Shown here in pieces: positions 23,424 through 36,056 of a DNA stretch of 64,000 bases. The translations under genes were made by a program, and so were the position numbers. Where the stretch lies: contig CANTUZ010000002.1 in assembly GCA_947846985.1 (NCBI GenBank), forward strand, positions 138,035,889-138,099,888, written 5' to 3'. Origin of the DNA: Fratercula arctica (taxonomy: Eukaryota; Chordata; Aves; Charadriiformes; Alcidae). Under the pieces are notes generated by a model that was given only the letters and a program-made list of their open reading frames with translations, did no database searches and was not told the origin of the DNA. Numbering within the stretch: position 1 is the stretch's first letter; each line of letters opens with the position of its first letter.

Positions 23424-26113
23424 AGAATGTCTTCCAAAAATATTTGAGCAATATATCTTCTTTTTGGAAGTGATTACGTAAGTCATGAAAATGCACTTTA
23501 ATAATTGCATTCTGGATGGTATTTGAATACTCCTTCGAGGAAGCTAAGGATGTGGAGATTTTAAATGAGTAATTCTTCCTTATGTACATGTGTGTCCTCT
23601 AAAACTCAAAATACGACTGAAACCTCAGCAGCATTAGTAGGCAATAGCTCGTTGTTACATCCCAATAAGGCTCCACCGAGTTGGGAAAGGGCAAGGGACA
23701 AAAGATGGCACATCAGCTGAAGAACCATTTGCCCCTTAGCTGTATGCGGAATGTTGGAGCACAAGAAGCCACAAGCAGGGCAGGGGAAGTTGCTGCTGAC
23801 CGGGGATACCTGAATGACATACGCGAAAGTATCCAGGCTGAGAACGGCGCTGAGAGAGAGCAGGAAGGTGAGAGCTGGAATAACCCCAGGAGCAGCCAAG
23901 CAGAGAGGTGGCAAATTAAGCTTGCAGCCTGTTTTCCAGAAAGGAAAGATGAGCTGCACAGGTGGGTTGTGTTTTATCCACAGGACCTCTTTCTACGCTA
24001 AAGGGGGAAAGAAATGAAGGTAGGTGTTTGCAGCTTTCGCTACTTTTTTCTAGCCTGTTGTTTACTTAATAATATGAAAAATAGCGATATACATCTTTGT
24101 ACAGGTCTCACTTGTGTGCTGTCTCTACCCCTCGTGGGCTTCTGCAGAATTGCGCTGTGCAACCAGCAGCCTCAAGCCTTGGGGGTTTGGTGACCCCCCC
24201 CCTCCGGGAGACGGAGCTGGGTGGTGGCTTCTCTGGCAGCCGCCTTTGCACCTTCTTCACTGGTTGGTAGAACTGCGGATTACTTCAATGGATTTAAAGC
24301 CTTTAATTTCTTTTAGTCTCTGATAACATATATTTACCAGTGCTTGGCACACTGTGTTTTACGTCACTGGCTGGGTTGCAGGATTTGCTGTCTGCTTGAT
24401 CTGCTGCTTGAGTACGTTATCCACCTGCTTCGGGACATGTTATCACCGTTTTTGCAGACAACTGCAGAGAGTCAGCATGGAGATCTTTGAGAAAACCTAC
24501 ATGGAACAAGAGGAATGTAGTGCAGAATACTTTAAATCCAATCTGAAAAACTGTGCTGTCTAGTAAAAACAGTAATGAAAAGATTCTTAAGGAAAATTAC
24601 CCCCCTTGATATTCCAAACCTTAAAATTTTAGTTTTTATGTTTTAGTTGCAGCAACGCAGGGAAAGTTTTGTTTGTTTTTAACAGAGAAGAAACTGGATG
24701 TCATACCTCCGATAGCATACACGGGTTTTGCAGATTTTGTAATTTCTAAAAGAATGGTGGCTTTCCCTGACATAACAAGTGATATTCCCCCCCCCCGCCT
24801 CCAGTGCAAGGACACATTACAAAAATTATGATAAGGGTCTCTTTCTAGTTAGACCGGTTTGAGTTTCTAACATTTTTTTTGTGAAACACCCTTGATGCTG
24901 TGTGTAGGAGCAGAGGTGTTTGGGTTTTTTAATTTAAAGAAACGTCTTTAATGGTGGGGGTTTTGAGGAGGGACAGGAAGGACACAGATTGCTTTCTAGA
25001 ATCAGGTAATAATTGAACTGAGGCATTTGGGCACTACGTGGGTGTACTGAGAAAACTGTGCGTTTCAAATCTATACCAATATACCTTCAACATTGTAGGA
25101 TACGTGCTGACTTGTCCCACATGGTAGCCCCTTCGGAAAAAACTTCTTAGCTACAGAGTTTTGGCACTGGAGCTGGAAGTCTGTGGACCGTTGCGGATCT
25201 AGGACATCGCTGGGAATAAAGAGAAATGTGGAATAGCTTGCGTGTCTGGAGCGGCGCGTTGGATGGATGCAGGCTCTTTAGGAATGGCAGGCATGGGGGG
25301 GTGAGGCGGAGGAGGAGAGGTTTAGCTCAGCGCTCGGCTCTGGGACAGGTGACAGGTCTGCTCATAGCTATGGGTCAGGATCAGAGGGGTGGCCTACATG
25401 GGGCACGTTGTGGTGGGTGCCTGCTACACACCAACCAACGTACTTTTACTAATTTTAATAACAGTGGGGGTTTTGCACAGTTTTGAGTTCCCCGGCCAAC
25501 TCCAGACCCTTAATCTAAAAATACGACAAACCAGGCTAAATTTGAAAACTATTGTTTAGTCATTACATTTTATTATGAAGTCTCCATTAAATCCTGCGTA
25601 TGAAACTTGGTGTCTTTTCCCTGCAATATTTATTTATATATTTTAAGAAGAACACACAAGATAGCCTGTTTATACAACAGGTGAAACCAAGTGTCAGTAG
25701 AGGCTTTCTTGCAGTCTTGCTTACTTCACACGATGTATGGTACCTATCACAGTGATGCATGTAACATCGAAGTCTGGCAGGTGCACAAACTAAGCCATTA
25801 CCTTCAAAGACTGGGCTTTCCAAAACTAATAAAAAATGTTACATGACTCAAGACTCTTGAAATAGTCTTTATGAATTTCAGTTGCACTGGTAGGCAACGT
25901 TTTCCAGATCAGAGCACTTATAAAAGATAATTTCAAGGACTGTCATCAAATACGCATTTTAGTAAGGGGAAAAAATCCAATCCCGTACTGTGCACTGTAA
26001 AAAGAGATGAGAACTGCTGATTACTATTATAATAGAAGGTAAGTAAACAGGCCAAGGGAACAAACAGGATACCTGGTAAATGTGTAAGCTTAACTTTTTT
26101 ATCAGAATTTCTG

Positions 26114-26156
26114 ATGCATAATTTCTTATGCATAATTACTTATGCATAAGATGCAT
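26114..26156. repeat. Short tandem array of ATGCATAA motifs
   Basis: ATGCAT occurs at 26114, 26128, 26142 and 26151. The first three are spaced exactly 14 bp apart with the unit ATGCATAATTWCTT. ATGCATAA resembles POU/octamer binding sites, and TTATGCATAA is palindromic. Function is unknown. Confidence 0.85.
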
Positions 26157-28062
26157 ATATAAAATACGTTTTGTGGGCTAAAATTTAGTTTAGCTAATTA
26201 AAGCCATCACCTTAAATAGGAAGGCATAATTAGGATGTAATATTAAATAGAAAAGTAATTAATGAAGTTTCTGTGATTAAATTTTAAAAGAAACTTAGTG
26301 AAGATATCTAAAGCCATTTGCCCATCTCTCAGAGTGTATTCTTTGTTTCTCACAAAGCACTGGCTGACACAAGATCTTTGATTTCATTTACACCAATAAG
26401 CTTTAAAAAAACCTGTAACTGACAACAGGACATCAAAATTTATGCAAAATGCACCCTTAGAATGATGAAAAAGTGAACCTTCATCCAGATGTCTACATAC
26501 ATCTCTGCTCTATTCGTGGATGCATTCCTACTAACCAGGTGAGTGAGCATCGTTCAAAAAAATAGCACAGAAGAACACCAATGTAAAAGGTAATCAGAAG
26601 TTTCTTAAATGCTTTCTATTATTGAAGAATTGTTTTAAATAGTTGGGTTTGAATTACTTTAGTTATAGCATATGGGATATTTGAATTATCTCATTAGTAG
26701 TCTTCAGTGGACCAACCTCTTCTTTCAAAGTGATACTGATGGGTCTTTTCTAAAGCAGTGCGTGATTCTTACAGTGTAATTCCCTTGACCTGAGGTCCTC
26801 CCTTTATTTCCACAGAAAAGTTTGCAGCAGTGAATAACTAAGCAGTTTTGGCTCTTCAGTTTACATCAACTGTTTTACAAATTAAAAAGCAATTTAAGGA
26901 TAAAGAAATACTGCTCCATGCAGTCTGGTAAGTTAAAGCTCAACTTCCTTTGCAAGAATTTAGGAGCCCATGGTCCCCTTGTGCTTCTAATAAATAATTC
27001 TCATACTTAATCAGACAGCTAATCCCCTTTTACTCTACTAAACTAATCTTGCCACTTGAGTGACAGTTTACTGGAGAACTAGAAATCGTCAAACTCAGCT
27101 CATTTAAGATGCAAAAGACGATCAAAATATCTGAGATTAACACATAAAAGTGTTTTCTACTTGACTGATCTTAGATGTACTTTAATTCTGTTGTCTTATA
27201 AAAGTTTCAGTGCAAATCACAGAGTAGTTTTAATAGTAGACTGTCTCAGTAGTGAAACACTTCTTGCTTCCAATTTTTCAAATGAAAGTTGACAAATTCT
27301 TTATCAAAGCGCTGTACAAAATATTTGTTTATTGTCAGGAATAAAACTGTCAGTAAATCTTAATTGAAGGGCCTTAAAAATTATAGAAGCAACTTTACTT
27401 CTCCTTTTGCATATACTACATCTCACAAACATTTGCTTTTGACATATAGAAGCCTGGGAATAGATATCCCATAACTATACCAAGTAACTCAAATTATATT
27501 TTAAATTATGAAACTATGATTCTGCATCTCGCTCATCTGCCCATGGACATACATATATGTAAAATACATAGACATATTAAAAAACAAAATTCCACATATT
27601 TGGTACTTCTTTTTTTTTCAGTTTGTTGTAAAACAACAATTAAGCGAATTTGTGGAGTAAAATGCTGAACTTATCACTGGCACACAGCACACGACACTCT
27701 GTTCATTCAATTAATGGCTTCAGGGATAGTTTAACCAAGTGTTTGAAGGACTGTACACCAAGATTAGAGTTAAGTATTAAATATCCTTTACTTTTTGTCT
27801 CTTAAGTATAACAATTTGTTTTTAAAATAGCATAAATCAAAATGCGAGGTGGTGAAATGTGGGGTTGGAATGTGGGTCTCGAAGCTGGTCAAAAAATTCT
27901 TGACAAGGTTATCAGTGGCCTCAATAACACACATTATTACAAAACTGAGCAAGTAGCTTCCAGCAGGTGGCTTGCAAAATGTCAAAATCTGGTCATACTT
28001 CTCTAAAATGCAGCGCAAAACAGGTGAGTAAATACGAAGTATGATTTTTGTGGAATATTTCA

Positions 28063-28140
28063 GTTTTGAAGGGATCTCTGGTGGTCCTCCAGACCGATGT
28101 CCAGCTCAAAGCAGCACTAGCTTCAGATCAGATGATTTTG
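28063..28140 (-). mobile_element. Old CR1 tail fragment
   Basis: Diverged antisense CR1 end: 'gaagggatctctggtggtcc', 'tccagctcaaagcagcacta' and 'cttcagatcagatga' follow the order of the old CR1 tail (gaagggacctctggaggtc, ctcaaagcagg, cttcaaagttagatcagg). Confidence 0.6.
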
Positions 28141-29224
28141 TCTTTCACTTAATGACCACCTGTATTTGAAAAAGGGGAGGAAAGACTACTGAGAACTCTG
28201 TAGATGTGGATAGAAAACAAATGCTTGTTCTGTGTGGTTGCTTCAAGCTACAGGTCTTGTGGCTGGGCTGGTACAAAGGGACCACGCTTCTCAGGAATCC
28301 TTTAGCTGAGGATTTCCTCAGTTTGAGCAGAGTTTTACAGCTTCTTCAGGTTCAGCCTCCTAGGTCGTAGGGAGGGAGATGTTTGTTTGGGCGTTTCTGC
28401 TCACTTTGTCTCTGATTGATAGAGCCAGCTGACAGACTAGAACAGCTTTAAAGGTATTTCTGGTTATTCAGATGTTGTTTACGATGCTGATGTGTTGTAT
28501 TCCGTAGGATTAACTCACCTGATGCTTATTCCTTTAGACAGGTCTTCCATTCTTATACTTAGTCGTATAAGCTATCATGCTTAGGACTTTTCAATTAAAT
28601 CATCTTGTTGGAAAATAGTCCAGCATTGTGGTGCCACGCTGTAGTCTCTTCCTGCTGGGGCTGGGGACTGTTGAAGTTGTTAATGAGGAACTTCACCCAT
28701 TTGACCTCAGTCCTTGCTTGAGACTCCTGGAGCTCCCACCTGTATACCACGGAGGCCATGAACACATCCCATGCAAAGAGGTCTTCTTACCACATTTGGG
28801 CAGATGGTGAGTAACACACCCTTCGTTTTCCACTTGAATTTCAGTTTGTTATTTTTTCATTTGTATTTCCTTGCCATGATCTTTCTGTGATTGCACCTCC
28901 CTCCAATTTAGCAGCCGCTGCACATCTCATTAAAGTATTTTCTGCTTCTTGCACCTCATTAAAAGAAGGTTTATATAGGACTGGACGGGAATAATGTACT
29001 TTGTCACATGATATTAGCTATCTTGCTCAGCAGATGCCTTGTCCTTTCGTAATTCACCCTGAGTCTGTCTATGTCACAGGGCGCCAGACCCAGCAAATAC
29101 GGACTGTTTCTGGTAGATTTTGTTAAGTGATATCAAATGCCTTGCTGTCTGTTTGGACCCAAACTGCACCAATTATTGCACAGAAATCACTCATTTCATA
29201 AGCCTTTCACCTCTTTTGAAAAGG
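28141..29224. other. Intergenic DNA, unassigned
   Basis: A 60-codon open frame at about 28628-28810 is followed at once by GTGAGT-like sequence, but it has no recognised domain and no clear acceptor. Nothing else stands out. Confidence 0.4.
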
Positions 29225-29622
29225 CTTTCAGAGAGTTGGGGTTGTTCAACCTGGAGAAGAGAAGGCTCCAGGGAGACCTTATTGCGACCTTCCAGTACCT
29301 GAAGGGGGCTACAGGAAAGCTGGGGAGGGGCTGTTGGCAAGGGCATGTAGCGACAGGACGAAGGGCAATGGTTTTAAACTAGAGCAGGGTGGGTTTAGAT
29401 TAGACATTAGGAAGAAGTTCTTTACAATGAGGGTGGTGAGACACTGGCACAGGTTGCCCAGAGAGGGGGTGGAGGCCCCATCCCTGGAGACATTCAAGGC
29501 CAGGCTTGATGAGGCTCTGAGCAACCTGATCTAGTTGAAGGTGTCCCTCCTTACTGCAGGGGGGTTGGACTAGATGACCTTTAAAGGTCCCTTCCAACCC
29601 AACTCACTCTATGATTCTATGA
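29225..29622 (+). mobile_element. CR1 LINE 3' fragment (left arm of inverted pair)
   Basis: Sense CR1 tail from the [23 protein letters not shown] block to CTATGATTCTATGA. A subfamily mark is 'agagggggtggaggccccat'. The last 290 bp are nearly the same as the inverted copy 1 kb downstream. Confidence 0.93.
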
Positions 29623-30584
29623 CTTCTCCATCTCCAAGTAGGTAATGATTTCTCTGCACGTGCAGTTCTTGCTGCCTGTTCTGCGACTGCTAGTAAGAGT
29701 CCCAACCACAGGAGGATTTTTTTTAAAATTGGACTTCATCCATGACTACCTGGATTCAGGCCAGGGAGCTAATATCATATAGTTGGTAGTAACAGCTCTT
29801 GATTATTACTCATAGAGTCCATAAAGAAAAGAGTGACTTGGAAATAGAAGATCCTAAATTCCATTGCCATCTCCCTCAGCCATCCAGTCCTCAAGACACA
29901 CTTTATATACATTTACTTTCTGTAGCACCGATAATTCTAGTTTTTCCCTAGATCCTCTTAAAGTTAGGGAGTTTGGGGAGTAAACGATTTGTGTGTTGGA
30001 CAATGAACTTTCAACCCCATATTAAATGATGTAATGCAGTTTAAAACTGCTCTTGAAAGAGATTGAGGTGGATATGCCTCTTTCCAAATGTGTGTGACTT
30101 AAAGGATACCATTATGGAAAAATAAATGCAGCTTCATAGCCATAATTACTTTAGCTGACATGTTTAGCTGAGCAGCAGTAAAACATACATCATCTTAATA
30201 TGTATTGTTAATCTTGCCAATGATTTATACCATGCAAGCCAAAATTACCTCACCAAGTCAGATAGAATGAAGTCAGTGAAAAGCAGCTAAGCTTGATAAT
30301 TAAGCTAGAGAAAGTAGCAAGTAGGTTTTTTACTGCTTAATATACGTTATTGTAATTTATTTAAGTATAAAAAACCAAGATGAAATTCCTTTCTTTTAGC
30401 TATGATTGATCCTGCTGTGGATGTGGTTCAAACCAAACGGATATTTCAGGTATTTCATAACAGTACAGTAAAAACACAGGTTTTTATTTCATTTGGAGAG
30501 CTGCATTGGGATGTTCTAAGATTTTAGGTTAAGAAATACCTCCAGCCTTGATTTTTCTGTTAACTCATGGAAGCAAAGCAACAA
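29623..30584. other. Spacer between inverted CR1 copies
   Basis: AT-rich single-copy-looking DNA. At about 30403-30448 a pyrimidine tract plus TTTTAG precedes a 46-base open segment ending CAG|GTATTT. This looks like a small exon but encodes nothing I recognise, so I do not call it one. Confidence 0.4.
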
Positions 30585-30899
30585 ACATAGAATCATAGAA
30601 TCATAGAGTGTGTTGGGTTGGAAGGGACCTTTAAAGGTGATCTACATCAACCCCCCTGCAGTAAGCAGGGACATCTTCAACTAGATCAGGTTGCTCAGAG
30701 CCTCATCAAGCCTGGCCTTGAATGTCTCCAGGGATGGGGCCTCCACCCCCTCTCTGGGCAACCTGTGCCAGTGTCTCACCACCCTCATTGTAAAGAACTT
30801 CTTCCTAATGTCTAATCTAAACCCACCCTGCTCTAGTTTAAAACCATTGCCCCTCGTCCTGTCGCTACATGCCCTTGCCAACAGCCCCTCTCCAGCTTC
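30585..30899 (-). mobile_element. CR1 LINE 3' fragment (right arm of inverted pair)
   Basis: Antisense CR1 tail beginning with CATAGAATCATAGAATCATAGA at its 3' end and truncated near the 'ggagaggggctgttggcaag' block. Translated shadows of the two copies differ at only about three of 65 residues, showing the same young subfamily. Confidence 0.93.
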
Positions 30900-32469
30900 A
30901 AGAGCAAGAGCACCTTCAGAACAAGAACACTTCACTGCTTGTCAGGGGTTTTTTTAATACATTTCTGTCTGTACTGCCTGGGAGAGGACATTTTTATTTC
31001 GCTGTTTTTCTTGCTGTCATTTCTCATCTGAGGGAAGTCAACGTGGTGGTGACAGGAACTGGGAACTTTTGTAATAACAGAAAAATCAAATTTTGTATTC
31101 ATCCACCTTTTACATTTGAAGATAATTATTATTTAGATAAAATGTACAGACTTTATACTTATCAGGATATTTTCAAGCGCTTCAGCGTAGAATGAGATAA
31201 TTATAATTCATCAGCCAACAATATCTTTCTTTTCAATTTGGCCCTTGGGACAGTTTTTGTAGCATCATTGTGCAAGATGGACCTGTCAGTTTGTTTTTTT
31301 TTTTTTTTTTTAAGCATTCCAGAATGGAAATCAGATGAGCAATTTCATTTAAAAAAATAGAAATTTGATGCTAAAATTTGGAGGAAAAGACAATCCGTAT
31401 GTTTTAGAATAGGTTTTTTTTGTCATTGTTTCTTGGCATTCTGTAACAACTTGGAGCAGTATCTTCATCCAAGATTTCAAACAGAACACAGCTGGCTTTT
31501 TAGTCATGGCTACGCAGTCACTTACAGGCAGTAGCACTTACCTTCTGTATGGCAATGCATGCAGGAAAAGACAAATCTCTTCAAAACAAAGGCAAGGCCT
31601 GATTTGATAACTTATTTGCAGTTACTAAGAGTTTTTGCTTATGACTGAGCTGTAAAGGATGTGCTTTTACGCAAACCTAATTTTTATGAGGTGTTGCGAG
31701 TTAATGGTTGCCCTTTCTATGCTATCAGTTGGACACAGGTGCAGGTTTGTGCTCGTTATACAGGCCACCGATTTGCTGTGGTAGGTAAGGTCATAGAGGT
31801 TAAATGGTTTGTCTGTCATATGATGAATCGTACAACAGGAAAGAGAATTGGGTTACACGGGGATGTGGGATGAGAAATTGAGGTGGAATTGTAAATCTCT
31901 AGGAAGCATTCCTGAGAAACAAGAAATCCTGAGCGTGTACTATTCAGTATAAGCGTACATTTCTTTGGAAGTCAATGGATTTTAAAGTGTCCAAAGTATT
32001 TGGATTTTAAAGCTCTGTTGTTTATCTGGTTCTGGATTATACTAGATAAGAGGCCTTATAGTACTTTTCATTGGAGGACTTAATATTTGGTTGGTTTCTT
32101 ATACAGCTGCCTAATCAAAGGCCTTATTCTGTTTTATAATTCATAGGTTTATAAAGAGTTTTTAAGATGTCCAATATGAATGCGTTTTGGGTCCCATTGT
32201 AGGTGATGGAAATGGGGGTTGAATATGGTCAACACCTTGGAAAACTAAATCTCTTAAGAGCCATTTCAAGTGGAACTGCTCCCAGACAACAGTAAAAGCT
32301 GGATTTCACAACAGCTTAACTTCCCAGCTGGATGTTGCTTCTGCTCCCATTTGCATAGACACAGGTAACATTAATTATAAAGAGTGAGAAACTCGAGGAT
32401 CTGTTTACGGCGTCTGTATAGTGCTTACCTTGTTATTACTGGCAAGTCATCCAGTTCATGAAGCCAGAG
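30900..32469. other. Intergenic DNA, unassigned
   Basis: AT-rich, with a T run at about 31293-31312. A 70-codon frame at 31661-31873 has no ATG at its beginning and no recognised domain. No gene is supported. Confidence 0.45.
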
Positions 32470-32536
32470 AACTGCAGAATCGTCTCAGTTGGAAGGGATC
32501 TCCTGCGATGATCTAGTGTAAGCCCCTGCTTGGGAA
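32470..32536 (-). mobile_element. Old CR1 tail fragment
   Basis: 'gcagaatcgtctcagttgga', 'agggatctcctgcgatgatc' and 'taagcccctgcttgg' follow the antisense CR1 end at moderate divergence. The fragment is very short. Confidence 0.65.
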
Positions 32537-33103
32537 ATGGAAATCTCTTAGTTTGTTAGCTGTGGATAGAAATGGAGCTAGGTTTTTAAAGATGACAAAC
32601 TGAATGTTGGATAGAGAGTAATAGTAACAGTATCTTGAATTTTGAAGTGAGGAGTTACAAACCTGCTGGATGCATCACACAGCTGGGCCTTGACGGGGAA
32701 AACAGGGCAGAAGGCTGCTGCAGCCCACTGCCAGCAGTCAGGGTGGCCTTTCTCTGTTGCCATTTTTAATTGAAGAAGAAGAAATTAATTTATTACGTGT
32801 ACAGCAATACAGTATTAACTGGGATAGGACTTCATGGAAAATATCCACACCAATAAATAACTGATGGTCTGTCTGTCCTGTCTCTTTAGCCTTAGGCTGT
32901 TTGGGACTGAAACCACCTCCAGTTCCATGGGTAGTCAGCCCCTGGCCATGAAGCCAAGGGGCACAGACTGGCTGGTGTCTGTGTTCCTCTTCGCACACAC
33001 TGTCCGATGCTGTGTGGCACAGCAGTTGGCTTTGGCTCTCTGCTGGGCCCAGCGTGGCATGCCCGTGGATCCAGGAAACAGCCAGTATTCTTTGTGTGCT
33101 ACT
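32537..33103. other. Intergenic DNA, unassigned
   Basis: Moderately GC-balanced. The 118-codon plus-strand frame that begins near 32864 runs straight into the next CR1, so at least its end is not a gene. No domain is recognised in the rest. Confidence 0.4.
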
Positions 33104-33254
33104 GTCACTGCCCCATCCCTGGAAGTGTTCAAGGCCAGGCTGGATGGGGCTTTGAGCAGCCTGGTCTCGTGGGAGGTGTCCCTGCCCATGGCAGGGGGGT
33201 TGGAACTAGATGGTCTTTAAGGTCCCTTCCAACCCAAACCATTCTATGATTCTC
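33104..33254 (+). mobile_element. CR1 LINE tail fragment
   Basis: The last 150 bp of a sense CR1: GCCCCATCCCTGGAAGTGTT, the GGCAGGGGGGTTGGAACTAG block and CATTCTATGATTCTCTGATC. It is very short and 5'-truncated. Confidence 0.92.
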
Positions 33255-36056
33255 TGATCTTATAGTTTCTGAAACAAATTGAGGGCAGTTTTTCCAAGTC
33301 ACCAGGGCAATGTTTTTATAGGATGGAAGTGAAGGTATGGATGCATGTTTTAGGGTGCAGCTTGAGGATTTTTAGGGGTTTGTGAGGATGGAAAAACTTC
33401 TAGGATATAGTATTGATGGACTGGGTATGCAGAAAAAGACAGAACTGATGTAACCCTATCCATACTGCCTTTTTGCCATGTCTTTTTGGAGTGAACACTC
33501 CTCTGAACTTTGCTCAGTTACAGCCCAAAAGATCTAGAGAGTTAGAGAAAAAATGAAGTAGTATGGACACTGAAGTGTCCGATGCATAAGTTCCTTTTCT
33601 GACCCTCAGTTATTTATCCGTGTGGATGTTTTCCATTGAGTTCTATCCCAGTTAATACTGTACTGCTGTACACATAATAAATTAATTTCTTCTTCCTCAA
33701 TTAAAAATAATTGAAGTAGCTTTTATGGTATCAGAAAACGTCTGTTTTCTGCAGCAACATTGCTGTTCACTCCTCACTCAGCGTTACATATGACACAGAA
33801 GATAACAATGATCCCTGTCTTAAGGATGCTTACATTTAAATATTAGTCTTGAAGACAAAATTTGAGTTTAAATTGTGTCCTTTTTGCCATTTGAAAAAAA
33901 CTAACACTTTGCAGGATGTCTGACAGAATAAGAGTTCAGCAGTATTTGCGGTACAGAATTGTGGAAAGTAATTCTGAAATATTGGTGTTGCAGCTTTTCC
34001 TCAAAAAGTGCGTACAGCGTCTCTTATTTTTCAGAAGAAAATGAAAATAAGCTGGAATGTACACCTGCCACCTATAGGGACAGTGCTGTGCTCCTACCCA
34101 GTGTGGTCACGGGCTGCTGCTGTTGCTGTGCCATAGAGCAAGCAAGGAATGCACTCCATAGATCAATCGGATTGCTCTCTTTGGTATTGTTTACAGTAAT
34201 TGTTAATTAGTTTCCTAGGATAGCACCTCATTTGTGGTCAAAATAAAATGTACACCAGATGGAGAGAAAATTAATTCCGAAGTACTAATCTATTCATATA
34301 CGTAATTATTCCTTGTGACTCTGTAATGGTGGTGTTTTTGGCTGTTTAAACTCCAGCAACAGAGAGATCAAGCAGATGACATTGCTTAAACATTATTCAG
34401 GGGTTTATTGGGTAAACCGTAAACAATTGATATATGATTGCTTTTTGAACTGGCTTCTTCCATGTGTTGTAATGTGATATTGTGATTAACATTTTTTCAT
34501 TTAGGGACTTTGAGTTCAAATTTTAAAGTTGCAGGAAATGTTTGGATGTGCATAAAGTGTTACTTCTAATATGTTTCAGCGTTTTCATTACCGGTCTTAC
34601 TCCTAAGTTTTGAAATTGGCTTTTAAAATTTGGTGTATAGATATTTTGATATAGAGACAGATACATTCTTAACAATGAAGAAAAAATATCAAGTTTTACA
34701 CATTTGGAGGTTTTTGTGTTTTTTTTTCTGGAACAACTTTAAACTTAAAGACACTCTTATACATCACTGAAAACACTGAGAAAGCATGAATTACTTTATC
34801 TTTAGAAATTTGTTTTTATTCCTATGGATGATTTTGTGTGAAAGCAAGATTATTGTTACTTTTCTTTTATGCTAAGAATCTGATTATTCGTGTAATTTCT
34901 CTCTCCGCTGAAATTAGTTGTTTGTTATTTCTCACCCTTTTGAAATGATCATGATGTTACAAAGACAAAGCTGATTCAGGAAACATATTCCTAAACGTAA
35001 GTACACAATTAGTCAGTAATTTCGGTGGGATTCTCAAAGTGCTTGAATTTAAAGATGTGCTTAGCAAGCTTCTTCCAGTGCTTCAAACATACTTCTGAAA
35101 TAATTCTACTAAATCTACTACTCCTATAGTGGATACTTGTAAGGCTTAAGAATAAATAAATAAAAGTTCCATAAAGAGGTACAGATTTTTTTCTACACTT
35201 TTTTTGTTTAGGTGCTGTCACAGAGCAAATGCCTGCGTGGGCACTTGCACAAACTTTGTCTACTTGTAGGAAGACATCCACACATACAGGTTTATCATTT
35301 GGAAACCTTGAGAAAATATATATACATAGAGAATTTTGTAGAACTTTTCAATTTCTCTGTAATTTGTATACAAAAAAATAATTCCTGTCTGGTACAGGTT
35401 GTATTGTTAAGTGTAGATATTCTAATTCACACTGAAACGTTTGTCCCATTTTCTTTTTCAAAATCAGCTTCCTTACAGCATTAAGTTTCACAGCGTTTCC
35501 TGTATGATGCTATATTGACATCGTTTTAAGTTGTTGTCTCTAAAAAAACACACTTAACAAATAAACATACAAATGCAATCATCAAAATGGTAGATATTAA
35601 CTATACATGCAGATATAGTAAGTGATTGCAGACACGGCCCTCATTTATCAGGCACTGGGGTTTAAGATAGCTCAAGGCAGCAGGAAGTAAAAGAATATTT
35701 GGAAAATGAAGTCATGGTGTGGTGAAGTGGGTACTGGCCCTAAGAGCTGCCCAAACCTTTGGTCTCTGAGTGTAGACTCCCTTTAATTCTTTTTAGTTCC
35801 TTCCAGCCTGTGTAAAGGAAGGTCATCAGACTTCTCACTGTTTTCCCCTTCTCATAAACATCTCTGGAATGTTTCCACCTTCCCTTTATGGGTGGCCAGA
35901 GGCATCGGAAATGTAAGAGAGGAGCACGCACAGAGCTCTTCTGTCCGTGGAGACTGAAATGGTAGTTGAATGTGACAAATTGGTGTCAGTACATGTAGGT
36001 GAAATTAGCCTTGTTTCTCATTCAAAATGTATAAGTAAGCACACCAGGTTTCTTTG
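33255..36056. other. Intergenic DNA, unassigned
   Basis: AT-rich. An exon-like block with a T-rich tract and TTTAG before 'gtgctgtcacagagc' at about 35213 and CAG|GTTTAT at about 35290 encodes no recognised motif. No leucine-rich repeats were seen. Confidence 0.4.

Larger units (their letters stand above)
22577..28062. other. Gene-poor interval, unassigned
   Basis: Mostly AT-rich. There is a 30-T tract at 23393-23422 and less AT-rich patches at about 23640-24000, 24110-24280 and 25220-25500. Open frames of 70-117 codons at about 23606-23959 (minus), 23681-24001 (plus) and 24354-24563 (plus) have no domain I recognise and no paired splice sites. A three-unit 14-bp tandem motif lies at 26114-26156. 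I found no leucine-rich-repeat exon. Confidence 0.45.

Noticed and set aside
23606..24001. Opposed frames of 117 (minus) and 106 (plus) codons
   Set aside because: Neither has a recognised domain, splice context or clear codon bias. Two overlapping opposite frames suggest composition rather than coding.
28628..28810. 60-codon frame ending before GTGAGT
   Set aside because: No acceptor and no recognised protein. The stop falls before any useful donor.
32864..33220. 118-codon plus-strand frame
   Set aside because: Its last third is CR1 tail sequence and the rest shows no domain.
35212..35484. Candidate exon of LRRC69 or another gene
   Set aside because: No leucine-rich-repeat spacing, and the frame simply runs on through AT-rich DNA.
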